This document shows positions 20,691 to 29,302 of a stretch of 64,000 nt of DNA, in pieces. The DNA is taken from contig NW_025776834.1 of the NCBI RefSeq assembly GCF_021130785.1, forward strand, positions 1-64,000. The letters are read 5' to 3'. Position 1 is the first letter of the stretch. Each line of letters begins with the position of its first letter. Below the pieces are notes generated by a model, which had not been told where the DNA came from, did no database searches, and worked only from the letters and a program-made list of their open reading frames with translations. The position numbers were made by a program, and so were the translations under genes. Source of the stretch: Homalodisca vitripennis. Taxonomy: Eukaryota > Arthropoda > Insecta > Hemiptera > Cicadellidae.

Positions 20691-21889
20691 TTACTGAATT
20701 TCTCTAATATCGTTCTTAATCACATCATAGGCTAAAAATTTCTCAGAAACCACAACCACATAACATGTCGAGTTTTGTAACAGCTTTTTGAAAATCCATA
20801 TTGATAATTATATCGTTCTTTGAACCAGAAATATTTGTCATACTCTTTGTTGTATCAATGACATAAATAGGTCTATTCGCTAAAAATTCTTTAGGATTGT
20901 AATACATTTCCTTATTATTACAGTAAACTTTCTTAAAATCTTGATACATCTGATACATGATTCTGAAAAGACCTCCTGAAATGTTTAAAGTTTTGTAATT
21001 CATCTGGATAATAAGAACCGTTCAATTTTACTCTGATATTTTTTACATCCAAACTATCAAACTTTGAAGGATTTTTTTCTTGATTATTCTGTCCTACCTG
21101 TTTGAAAACCAATGATAACGAACTTGGGATTGAAGATATTTCTATAAATATTTGTAATATCGAACGAATAAGTTGTTCCGGAAATACCTTTTTGTTCAAT
21201 ACATTGCCAATCTAGAAAATTAAACATAATGTTTTGACTTTTTGTAATTTCATCAATCAACCTAATTTTACTCGTGGTTTTATAATCAATCATTGGAACT
21301 CTAATAAAAAAATCTGTAATTGTTATTTTTCCATCAACAGGCATAACATTTCCAGTTGCAGTCTTCAGAATCACATCATCGTCTTCTGCTCTTATAAAAC
21401 TTAGATAAAATCCTCCTTTATAGATCGGAATAGTAACATTTTCAAAAAATCCTAATCCAAAATGAGATAAATTTCCAGCTGCTTCAAAAACACCAAATTT
21501 TAAAATCTGATTCAAAGCCATTAGAAGTTTGAGAAATAACATCACTTTTTGAATACGAAATAGTTCCTTTAATTGTGCTTAATTGGCCACAGTTTTCGAC
21601 TTCTTCTATCAATTTATTGTGTTTTCTTACTTCAATCTTAGAAAATAAAAACGGTATAAAATTATCGATTAATCTAACATTATCAGTTCCAAGATATGCT
21701 TGACCATCTTGTTTTGTTAAAGTTCCAGAAATATAAAACTGGAAGTTAGACGAGCAAAAGTTATCTCCAAAATCAATATTAAACTCAGTTCTTTTATTCG
21801 GTTCATTCAAATGTTGTTTACTAATTGGATAGAAATTTTTAAACTCCGCCCTTTCAAATATCACTAGCATATTTTCTGTAGTCCGCCAT
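20691..21889 (-). pseudogene. major capsid protein, double jelly-roll type, frameshifted
   Basis: Starts MADYRKYASDI at 21889; an extra T after codon 11 shifts the frame. Three long open stretches follow (21484-21880, 21084-21545, 20743-21199). About 398 aa in total. Blocks: YLGTDNVRLIDNFIPFLFSK, GLGFFENVTIPIYKGGF, FNFLDWQCIEQKGISG, and ...KFLAYDVIKNDIREIQ at the C-terminus. The F-G-L-G-F-F-E...Y-K-G-G-F pattern followed by an acidic RAEDDDVI turn is characteristic of Polinton/adintovirus hexon-like proteins. It builds the icosahedral shell and is the distal gene of the leftward virion module. Three indels in nearly 1.2 kb, with little other decay. Confidence 0.87.
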
Positions 21890-22004
21890 TTAATAAGAGA
21901 AATTTTAAACATCGTGTATCATTTTTTTCATCGATCTAATGTACGTTTTTATAAGAAAAGATATAAATTTTAGTAAAATAATTAAAAAGATTAGAGTCAT
22001 TTTT

Positions 22005-22405
22005 TTAATGATCTACTTCGTCATATTCAGGATTCTCTTCCTTAAATTTTGCGATCTCGGTCACATATTTCAATAAAATTTGCACAGGATAGTAACCGCT
22101 ATCTATAATATTGTTCCAATCAACTGTATCTTTATTTTCATCCAAAAACTTTATACTCAAGTGTTGATAGAGACAAAGAACAGACATATGATCTTTTAAT
22201 TGATAATGTATATTTTCTTGAATGAACTCTGATGATAAAGTTTGATATTTAGCAATGTTATACCAATTCAATTTGTTTTACGTATAATCTCATCATATCT
22301 TTCGGATAATTCATATTTTTGAGAAATATCATCCCAATGTTCTTTTTTCAAATCTCTTTCGTGTTGCATGATAAAAAGATCGAAAGCACTGTAATGTCCC
22401 GCCAT
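22005..22405 (-). pseudogene. about 133-aa conserved virion-module protein, one frameshift
   Basis: Starts MAGHYSAFDLFIMQHERD at 22405; an extra A in CGTAAAAC breaks the frame near residue 42; the remainder (22005-22271) ends NPEYDEVDH. Preserved between copies at similar level to the capsid gene, so it is a genuine gene of this lineage. Predominantly helical by eye; no signal peptide. Position between the zinc ribbon and capsid genes suggests assembly or a minor structural role. No family recognised. Confidence 0.6.
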
Positions 22406-22407
22406 CT

Positions 22408-22579
22408 CTATTTATTAGGAAAAAATTTCAAAATCAAGTTTTTATAAATTGACTCTTTTTTGAGTTACATTCAGCACATTTTCCCGAAATTCTTTTAACT
22501 CCATTGATATTTGCATAGTATTTTTATATCATTTGTTTCAGTTTTTGCCTTACACCCTCACACAATATATGAGCGCCAT
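22408..22579 (-). pseudogene. small zinc-ribbon protein, three indels
   Basis: Same gene as the intact 2704-2874 of copy A. Starts MALIYCVR at 22579; an extra G destroys the first CxxC, an extra A in ATAAAAATAC and a missing A near the end follow. The second pair CAEC is retained. Only two bases separate its stop from the next start (22405). Confidence 0.6.
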
Positions 22580-22594
22580 TTATTTAGGGAAAAT

Positions 22595-23505
22595 TTATCG
22601 TGCATAAAACCCTACGCGAATACCTATTTCAGTAAGATCTTCCTCCATATTATTAAGTTTTTTTTCTAATTTTTGAAATTTGACAGCATAAGAATCATTG
22701 TATTCAACAAATTTATGACCAATATTCTCAAAAGTTTTCGTAGCATCTAAACTAAACTTATCAAAAGACTCTTTAAAATTAGTAAGTTTTTTCATTAATT
22801 TCACCAACATCGTCTACTGATCTTCTATTTCTGGCTTCTAACTTGTCATAGACTTCTGTTGTAAAATCTTTAACATGCTGTTTATGATTCTCATAATTTT
22901 GTTTTAGTTCATTAAACATTTTAATAGGATCATCTAATTGAATCATTACAACAACATCAAATGGATTAATTCCTTTACTAACACCGCTAATTCTTTTTCC
23001 TTTAAAATCTAAGGCATTTTTAACATTCGGATCATGTAAATCAACAATATCGATGTTTTCTGATAATTTTAGAGGTTTTTAAAATTTGTTCTTTAACAAC
23101 AACATCATGTTTGTCAATACCAGGTCGAACACCGACAATTCTTTTTTTATTAGCCAAACTAACATAATTCTTTTCAACTTTGATCGCTTCAGTAATTTCA
23201 TCAGCTTTTTCGATATGAGACATTAAATTGGTAAATAATTTTTTTACACCATCATCAACTTCTTTTTCCAATGTTTTTATTTTATCAGCAACTTCATTTG
23301 AACTCATGAAATTTGCAAGTTTGTTATCATATTCTGCTTTAAAATCTTCAATCTCGACAGCAAACATATCTGAATCTGGAAGGTTTTGTAATAAATTTTC
23401 TAACTTGTTATCAAACTCATTTCTCAAACTATCAAAATTCAAACTATTATCTACATTTTGAATAATTTGTGTTCCAAATACGTCAAAAATATTTTGTGAA
23501 TCCAT
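22595..23505 (-). pseudogene. coiled-coil fibre-like structural protein, frameshifted
   Basis: Starts MDSQNIFDVFGTQ at 23505 and ends GIRVGFYAR at 22595; about 300 aa. N-terminal half is acidic and heptad-rich (SLRNEFDNKLENLLQNL; EVADKIKTLEKEVDDGVKKL). The centre carries two related units, KKRIVGVRPGIDKHDVVV and GKRISGVSKGINPFDVVV, about 35 residues apart. The C-terminal half is another coiled coil (FKESFDKFSLDATKTFENIG, KLEKKLNNMEEDLTEIG). Breaks lie just after the first unit and near the ATG-like codon at 22810. Paired units of this sort are typical of trimeric fibre or spike proteins, so I infer a capsid-vertex or attachment role. No knob domain is seen. Confidence 0.55.
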
Positions 23506-23900
23506 ATTTTATTAAGCAATAATTTGTTAACAACTTCTTTAAAATCTTTACCAGTACTCAGTTCATTCAAAACAAAAACACATAAATGACCACAAATTGG
23601 GGGATCTTTATAGTCTTGAATCTGAGAATCATTGTAGTAGACGCTTGATTTTTTCAAATATTTAATCAATTCTATAGGTGGTTTGTCCTCAATTCTTCCA
23701 TACGAATCAAAATAACATGCATTCTTATCATTTTTATAATAAACAAATCCAATGCGTTCCACTTACCATAATCGAGTCTAAATTCACAATTCCACATTCA
23801 AATTTCTTAACTTTTTCAGGTAATGTATCTCTCATGAAGATTCCTCTAAAATGTTTAATATTTTTGCAGATTTTCTTCCAATTCCCCGAATGTTAAAGGT
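23451..23900 (-). pseudogene. adenain-like (C5) maturation protease, frameshifted
   Basis: Across two frames: FRGIFMRDTLPEKVKKFECG then IVNLDSIMVSGTHW, YYKNDKNACYFDSYG, IQDYKDPPICGHLCVFVLNE. This gives the His of THW, the acidic residue of YFDSYG, a Gln before the active site, and the Cys of ICGHLC, the adenovirus protease arrangement. Length about 145-150 aa is short for the family, as in other Polintons. Open part 23451-23762; the N-terminal third is in another frame, and I see no clear ATG before 23900, so it may start inside the end of the upstream pX-like gene. The 3' end overlaps the fibre-like gene start by 55 bp. Expected to cut virion precursors; candidate substrates with xxGSG sites are the two genes upstream. 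Confidence 0.82.
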
Positions 23901-24351
23901 TTAAATTTTTTTTTCAATGTTTGATTTCACGTAATTCAAAGTTTTTTCATCTAATCCAGATCCTGTAACATCTTCCAACTCTTTATCTAACCAATTTAAA
24001 ATGTTTCGAACAATAGGAATCACATCTTTTTTAACGATTGGAGCAGCTTTACGAACATAAGGAACAACATTTTTTAACAACTGGAATATTTTCTCCAAAA
24101 TCTAATAAATCTTTCAAAAGTCCACCATTTTTGAGTTCTTTCAACTGATTATAAGAAAATTCTATTCTGGTTCCTTTATTGTTTTTCTTATGTTTTTCGA
24201 GTTTATTGTATTGTCTATTTGTTAAAAATATCTTATCTTCGCCATTTTTTAGTTGATCTATTTTAAATTGAATACTAACGGGTATTTTCTTCTTAAAAGC
24301 GGATTTTATTTTTTCTTTCTGATTTTTGCTGAAATTTACATTCACCTCCAT
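23901..24351 (-). pseudogene. pX/pVI-like minor virion protein, one frameshift
   Basis: Starts MEVNVNFSKNQKEKIKSAF at 24351; a break lies near 24060-24090 in a T run; ends NYVKSNIEKKI. About 149 aa. The N-terminal 75 residues are two similar units (FSKNQ...KIPVSIQFKIDQLKNG and FLTNRQ...KGTRIEFSYNQLKELKNG). Next come GGLLKDLL and an amphipathic PYVRKAAPIVKKDVIPIVR helix, then VTGSGLDE. A lysine-rich protein with a GG hinge and membrane-active-looking helix next to an adenain gene is the usual place of the pX/pVI-like protein in adintoviruses; assignment is by context and layout. VTGSG resembles an adenain cleavage site except for Val at P4. Confidence 0.6.
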
Positions 24352-24359
24352 TTATATAG

Positions 24360-25668
24360 TTAAAATTTCAAGTTCTCTTCGATTCCCATTCCTAGTTTTC
24401 TCTTCAAAAACATTGCTCCAGCTGTTGGAAGCGCAACAAATCTTTCACCTAAACTAGCATCTTTTGATAAAAATCTATCCATTGCCTTATCTTGCAAAAC
24501 TTTATCTGCGATATGTCTGGAATTTGTGTCTCTATGTTTTGCATAAAAAATATCGTGTTCCATAGCAGCTTGATCTAATTTATTTATACCAGGATCTCCT
24601 CTTTTTAGTCTTTTTTCGAGTTTTGTGCCAGGCCCCAGATACTGATAAGTTGGTACGTGTAATTCAAAAGGTAAATTGTTGATAAAATCATTCAAAAGTC
24701 CACTACCCTCAATCATAGATGAACTTATTGCCGGCAAAACTCGTTTTAAATATTTAATTCCATCAGGTTTTTCAATCATTTCATCAAGTTTGTTCGAAAT
24801 AAAATCTTTAATCGCTTTCTTTTCGTTCAAAAAATTGTTGTTTCCAGCCTTCTCTTGAGCATAAATATAATTTATAATTCCATCGAGTTTTGTCAAATCG
24901 TCGATATATCTGTACTCAATCTTATTATCACTGTATTTTCTTATACCAGATCCTTCGATTCGTTTTTCCCAAATTGGTTTAATCAAATTGAGATATTTTT
25001 TACCTTTACTTGACTTTGGTTTCTTAGTTGATGGATCATTATTTTTGTAAATTGAATCAGATTTCCATAAAATTTCAGTATACTTTTTCAAGTCTTCTTC
25101 AGAATATAAACCGTCTTTTGGAACATCAGTGCCTGTTAATAATCTCCATAAACCTTGAGTTCCTTCATATGTTTTTTCATTAATAATGATATCATTATGC
25201 TCAAAATTCACGGGCAAATTTCCAATCATAAAAACTTTTCTTTTTTCTGTCCCAATACAAACCAAATTTATCATCCTTTGCTCTAGGAAGAAATTTTTTA
25301 CCAATTTCACCAATTATTATATCCGTTGTTCCAGGACTTATTGGTTCAACTATGGTAGAGTCTTCAATGATTCGAGGTCTAAATGGTGTTGAAGATGGTA
25401 ATTTTGGCAATTCAAACTCAGATTCTGGTATCGAAATATCAGCAAATTGTCGTACAACTGGAACCAAATTCATCAAATTTTGATTATCGCTTAAAACATT
25501 TTCAATTTTGCCCTCAACATTTTTTATTGCAGATGTTACAGGTTGATTAATTTTTTGAATAAATTCTTGTTCTTTTTCATCAATTCGAATCTGTTCTTTA
25601 AATTCTTTGATTAATTTCTTTTCTATTTGATCAAGTTTTTTCGCTTCTTCAGAAGTTACGTTCGCCAT
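24360..25668 (-). pseudogene. phospholipase-A2-domain virion protein, one frameshift
   Basis: Starts MANVTSEEAKKLDQIEKKL at 25668; a single extra base in an A/T run (about 25230) breaks it into 25201-25668 and 24360-25313; full length about 435 aa. Layout: charged coiled coil (1-60), Pro-rich linker (85-115), a conserved unit DDKFGLYWDRKKK...GTQGLWRLL (130-200), basic linker, IEGSG at about 237-241, IEGSG again at about 319-323, then a PLA2-like core with Ca-binding loop YLGPGT (343-348) and catalytic pair in EHDIFYAKH (His about 371, Asp 372). This loop-plus-HD signature is the viral PLA2 type, used by parvovirus capsids to breach endosomes. The IEGSG sites match the adenain consensus and could free the lipase core. 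First gene of the leftward virion unit. Confidence 0.87.
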
Positions 25669-25686
25669 TTATTTAGGAAAATTTTG

Positions 25687-25974
25687 AAACGTAAACGTGG
25701 AACGTGGAAACGTGAACACGAAACGTGAACACGGAACGTAAAACGTGAACGTGGAACGTGAAACACGAACGTGAAACGTAAAACACGAACGTGAAACGTA
25801 AACACGAACGTAAAACATGAACGTGAAACATGAACGTGAACGTGGAACGTAAAACACGTACGTGGAACGTGAAACATGAACGTGAATGAAACATGAACGT
25901 GAAACATGAACGTGAACGTGGAACGTGAACGTGGAACGTAAAAACGAGAACACGAAACGTAAACGTGAACGTAA
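25687..25974. repeat. AACGTG/AACACG/AACATG hexamer-like repeat tract (long allele)
   Basis: About 290 bp of irregular units built from GTGAAC, GTGGAAC, GTAAAAC and ATGAAC, lying between the end of the ATPase gene and the start of the PLA2-domain gene. All frames look open (Phe-His-Val-rich or Arg-Ser-Cys-Phe-rich), a by-product of the repeat. Copy A has about 100 bp at the same place, so the tract is length-variable. Confidence 0.92.
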
Positions 25975-25996
25975 AATCATGAAAACAACTAGATTA

Positions 25997-26663
25997 TCAC
26001 ACGTTTATATTGGAAAATTTATTCAAATATTTACCATTTTTAGGCTTCAAAGTTAGATTAATAGTTAAAAATCCATAGTCTTCTTTCCAAATTTTATCAC
26101 ACAATTCATTAAAGTGGTTAAAACTCATATCAGATCCCACATAATTGTTGTAAATCTTTCTCGAATAGTGATCGTCTTGCTTAAAAACACACAACATATT
26201 CAAATTATTTCTAATAACTTGTTTATCAACCTTTGAAAAGCATTGGGAAAGATAGATACAAAGATATGTTTTTGTGACGGGACATTACGAAATATTCCTT
26301 AATAACGTCTTGATTTTCTAAAATACAATCATCAAAAACGATTAACGAATTGGGTTTACATTCGCTTAACGGAACTATGTCCTCAGAAGCATTATAAAAA
26401 TGTGATATTTTTTTGTTTAAGTTTTTCTCAATATTTTCAAATCTTTCTTGTAATTTTTTTATAGGCGTCCTGTTCTAAAGATTTACTAAAAAACATACAA
26501 ATTGGAATAAGGAATCAACCTATTGTAGATAAAATTCAATAATAAAGTTGTTTTTCCACATCCACTTGAACCAACAATTAACAATCTGATTGGTTGATCT
26601 TTCTTATTTTCTTCAAACGTTTGAAGTTTTATCTGATCTTTTTGCTTTAAAAAATTTCTCCAT
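25997..26663 (-). pseudogene. A32/FtsK-type DNA-packaging ATPase, frameshifted
   Basis: Start chosen as MEKFFK at 26663 by comparison with copy A (MEKFLKQK); the frame then shifts in an A run. Walker A is LLIVGSSGCGKTTLL (about residues 30-40), with Walker B as SLIVFDDC and then SRHKNISCIYLSQ (sensor-like). The C-terminal part 25997-26203 contains LCVFKQDDHYSRKIYNNYVG. About 222 aa, within the range of Polinton ATPases. It powers genome packaging. Divergent from the penton gene (41 bp between starts), so the two capsid-filling and capsid genes share a short promoter region. Ends at the hexamer repeat. Confidence 0.87.
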
Positions 26664-26703
26664 TTAAATAGAAGATTTTCATCTTGAAGCAACGCTTGCG
26701 AAA

Positions 26704-27439
26704 ATGAAGCTGTTCAAGTTGACTTCAGAAAGCTCTAAATTAGTTTTAAACTTGGAACATCCTATACACTTAGAGGAAGAATCAAATTATTTTATCGGTT
26801 TAAGCGGTTTTTATTCTGACAATTTTGTAATAAATATTAGTGAAAGTTCTCCTTATTGCATAGGATTTAGTGAGAAGAACATAACAAAATACTATGGTTT
26901 AAACAAAGGATATTATACCTTCGATCAAATAAAAAATTCCCTTAAAAATTATCTGAAAACATTCAAACAATCAGATAAATCTTTAAACTTTGACGAAAAC
27001 AAGTTTGAAATGCAAAAAAATTATCTCTCTAATAAAATTCAATTAAAAATCACCAGTAAGAATAATGTTTTCAGCAATTATTGTAGAATTGTTAGGGTTT
27101 GTTCAAGAAACTATTGAGCCAAATCAGGTATATTTAGGAAATAAAACGCCAAAATTTAGACCGTTCGATGTAATTGAAGTGCACTGCAATCTCGTTGAAC
27201 CTAGTTTTGAAAATCATACCGAACATTTACACAAAGAATCTGAAATTTTGTACACTTTTTTCCCAAATGTTGCTTATGGATCAAAAATCAGTGAAAAACC
27301 AAATGAAATCGATTATATTCCAATTAGAAAAAATATTAAAAGAATTCAAAAAATCGTTCTAACTATACAAGACTCTGAGGGAAATTTAATAAATAATGAG
27401 AGTAAAACAACAATATATTTAAGATTGTCGAAAGAATGA
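26704..27439 (+). pseudogene. penton-like minor capsid protein (single jelly-roll), one frameshift
   Basis: Frame 1 26704-27117 opens MKLFKLTSESSKLVLNLEHP; frame 2 27065-27439 carries LGFVQETIEPNQVYLGNKTP, FDVIEVHCNLVEPSF, ILYTFFPNVAYGSKISEKP and ...IYLRLSKE. The frames join near 27065 (one base). About 244 aa. The order of a small beta-rich N-terminal part, the LLGF block, the V-x-C-N-L strand, FFP...GxKI and a terminal D-x-x-G-N-L strand matches the penton/minor capsid protein of Polintons as I know the family. It would occupy the fivefold vertices. Confidence 0.72.
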
Positions 27440-27735
27440 TGAATCAAGGGGGGGAACGAATCGTTCTTACCTTCAAACTTTCAAAACGAGTTGATAATGA
27501 TGATAAATACCAATACTTTTATCTAAAAGATAAGGTAGCCCTCGAGGGCCACCTCACAAATATTCACAAAAAATACGAATAAAGACAATGTTAAAGAAAA
27601 ATACAAAAAAAGCTTTGAAAACATAGATTCTGACAAGGGTATCGAATCGCGACTCTTACAAAAATTACATCCAGGACACTATTTTCATCAATGAATTTGG
27701 CCTTTATTCTCTAAATAAAAATTACTAGTTAAATT
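27436..27735 (+). pseudogene. decayed BRO/KilA-like gene preceding BRO
   Basis: ATGATGA overlaps the penton TGA. Begins MMNQGG; a seventh G (six in copy A) shifts it immediately. Blocks in other frames: DNDDKYQYFYLKDKVALEGH, NKDNVKEKYKKSFENIDSDK, and DTIFINEFGLYSL near 27690-27715. The last block closely resembles TVFVNESGLYSLI of the intact BRO that follows, so this was probably a second, diverged BRO-N/KilA-type gene. Confidence is limited by three frame changes. Confidence 0.45.
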
Positions 27736-27749
27736 TCTTTTCTATCTAA

Positions 27750-28559
27750 ATGGAGTCACTTGTAGGCCTACTCAATAATCAACTCAAATTCAATAACACA
27801 AATATCTTAACGATTGTAGACGAAAACAATGTGATCTGGTTTAAAGCGAAAGATGTTGCAGAAATTTTAGAATATGAAAACACTAGACAAGCAATCATAC
27901 TAAACGTTGATGATGATGATAAATCAATGTTTAAAGACATAAATCAAGGGGGTCTATTGAATAGACTACCTTTAAACTTTCAAAATAACACTGTTTTCGT
28001 TAATGAATCTGGACTTTATTCTTTAATTTTGAGATCTAATAAGCCAGAATCGAAATTGTTTAAAAAGTGGGTTACAAAAGAAGTTTTGCCAAGTATTCGT
28101 AAATTTGGTGAGTACAAACTTGAAAACAAGATTAAATATTTAGAGGACAAAGTTAAACACTTGCAAATTAAAGATGAAATCAAAACGGAAATAATTGCAA
28201 AACAAAGTGTAAAAATTGACTTAATGAAACCAGATCTTGTTTGTAAAGATTTTGATAAGAAAAAACACCATGTTTTTGTGTTAATTAAGAAGAATCACAT
28301 GTGGGAATATCCTTATTACGTTATCAGAGCTCAAAAGAGAGAAATACCGAAAAGATTGAAAGAACTTGAAATTGATTACCCAGAAATGGAAATTTTATTA
28401 AGACAAGGAGATCCAAATAGTATAAATCTCTACAACCAAATGAAAGAATCTTTGAATATTTTATACAACGGAAATCATTTTACTACAAATATGGCAGAAT
28501 CTCGACTGATTTATAGAATATCTAAATTACACGATGAAAATGTTTCTAAATTTTACTAA
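27750..28559 (+). CDS. bro: BRO family protein, 269 aa, intact
   Basis: Complete ORF. The BRO-N domain covers about residues 15-120: VIWFKAKDVAEILEYENTRQ, then TVFVNESGLYSLILRSNKPE and KKWVTKEVLPSIRKFGEY, the classic landmarks. Residues about 125-165 form a coiled coil (LENKIKYLEDKVKHLQIKDE). The C-terminal part (PDLVCKDFDKKKHHVFVLIK ... YNQMKESLNILYNGNHF) resembles C-terminal domains found on BRO/KilA-N proteins of insect large DNA viruses; exact family name uncertain. BRO proteins bind DNA and are thought to act on viral or host transcription. The stop overlaps the convergent zinc-module gene by 14 bp. It is the largest uninterrupted ORF in the window. Confidence 0.93.
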   Translation: MESLVGLLNNQLKFNNTNILTIVDENNVIWFKAKDVAEILEYENTRQAIILNVDDDDKSMFKDINQGGLLNRLPLNFQNNTVFVNESGLYSLILRSNKPESKLFKKWVTKEVLPSIRKFGEYKLENKIKYLEDKVKHLQIKDEIKTEIIAKQSVKIDLMKPDLVCKDFDKKKHHVFVLIKKNHMWEYPYYVIRAQKREIPKRLKELEIDYPEMEILLRQGDPNSINLYNQMKESLNILYNGNHFTTNMAESRLIYRISKLHDENVSKFY

Positions 28560-28883
28560 AAACTCTCGATTTATTATATTTTGTTTGTAAATGTTTAGCA
28601 TAACTAGGTAACCATTGTAGAATTCTTTTTTCATATTCACAAGGCATTTCGTTTTTATAACTTTCGCTGAAAATTTTTTTAGCACAATCTTTGCAAAAAG
28701 CATCTTTTCTATCTTTACTATACTGCCAGTTATTAAATTCAGAAATATTTTTAATTTCTTTACAAAAGTAACACTTTTTTTCTCTTCTAAAGTTAATTTG
28801 TCCATTTTAACGTATAATTCCTTACAATAACAGTCTTTTCTATTCTCTTCTTGACACTTTGTACATTTCTTTTGAGACTCCAT
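28546..28883 (-). pseudogene. zinc-module protein 1, one frameshift
   Basis: Starts MESQKKCTKCQEENRKDCYC at 28883; a shift follows near 28790; then KKCYFCKEIKNISEFNNWQY, CKDC, and the tail MPCEYEKRILQWLPSYAKHL ending VFSKI. Two zinc-ribbon-like modules plus a degenerate C-terminal finger. It is the shorter product of a local duplication whose other half is 28917-29301. Function unknown; likely nucleic-acid binding. Confidence 0.6.
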
Positions 28884-28916
28884 TTATATAGAACAAATTA
28901 TTACACGATGAAAATG

Positions 28917-29301
28917 TTAAACTCTTGAATTATGATATTTTGTTTGTAAATGTTTTTGATAATTATTTAACCATTTTATAGTTCTTCCACATTCACATTG
29001 AGTATCTTCATAATATAATCTATGGTGATTCTTCTTTACACAATCTTTACAATATGAGTCTTTCTTATCTCTAACTATAGTGATCACTATTAAACTCTGA
29101 AATTTTTTTAGTTTCTTTACATTTAAGACATTCTTTCTCTTCCAAAGTTAATTTTTCTATTTTATCATACAGCTCTTTATGATACTTCCTATAACAATCT
29201 TTACAATTATAAATAATTCCATCTTTTCTACTCTTATCTTTATAAAATTCTTCAAAACCTTTTAATTCTTTGCACATTGAACATTTCTTTTGGGCCTCCA
29301 T
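28917..29301 (-). pseudogene. zinc-module protein 2, one frameshift
   Basis: Starts MEAQKKCSMCKELKGFEEFY at 29301 (open to 29071). Module 1: CSMC...CKDC; linker EKLTLEEKEC; module 2: CLKC...(frameshift)...YCKDC; module 3: CECGRTIKWLNNYQKHLQTK with two His, a CxC-x12-14-H-x4-6-H type finger. Ends SRV with TAA at 28917-28919. The CKExKxxxEFxxDxxxKDG..C layout is found in zinc ribbons of viral and phage HNH-associated proteins. No catalytic His-Asn pair is visible, so I call it only zinc-binding. Confidence 0.62.
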
Positions 29302-29302
29302 T

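Noticed and set aside
25656..25980. Three overlapping open frames of 73-103 aa rich in Phe, His, Val, Arg and Ser
   Set aside because: They are translations of the AACGTG-type repeat in all three minus frames; openness is a by-product of the repeat having few stop codons. Copy A has only a short version.
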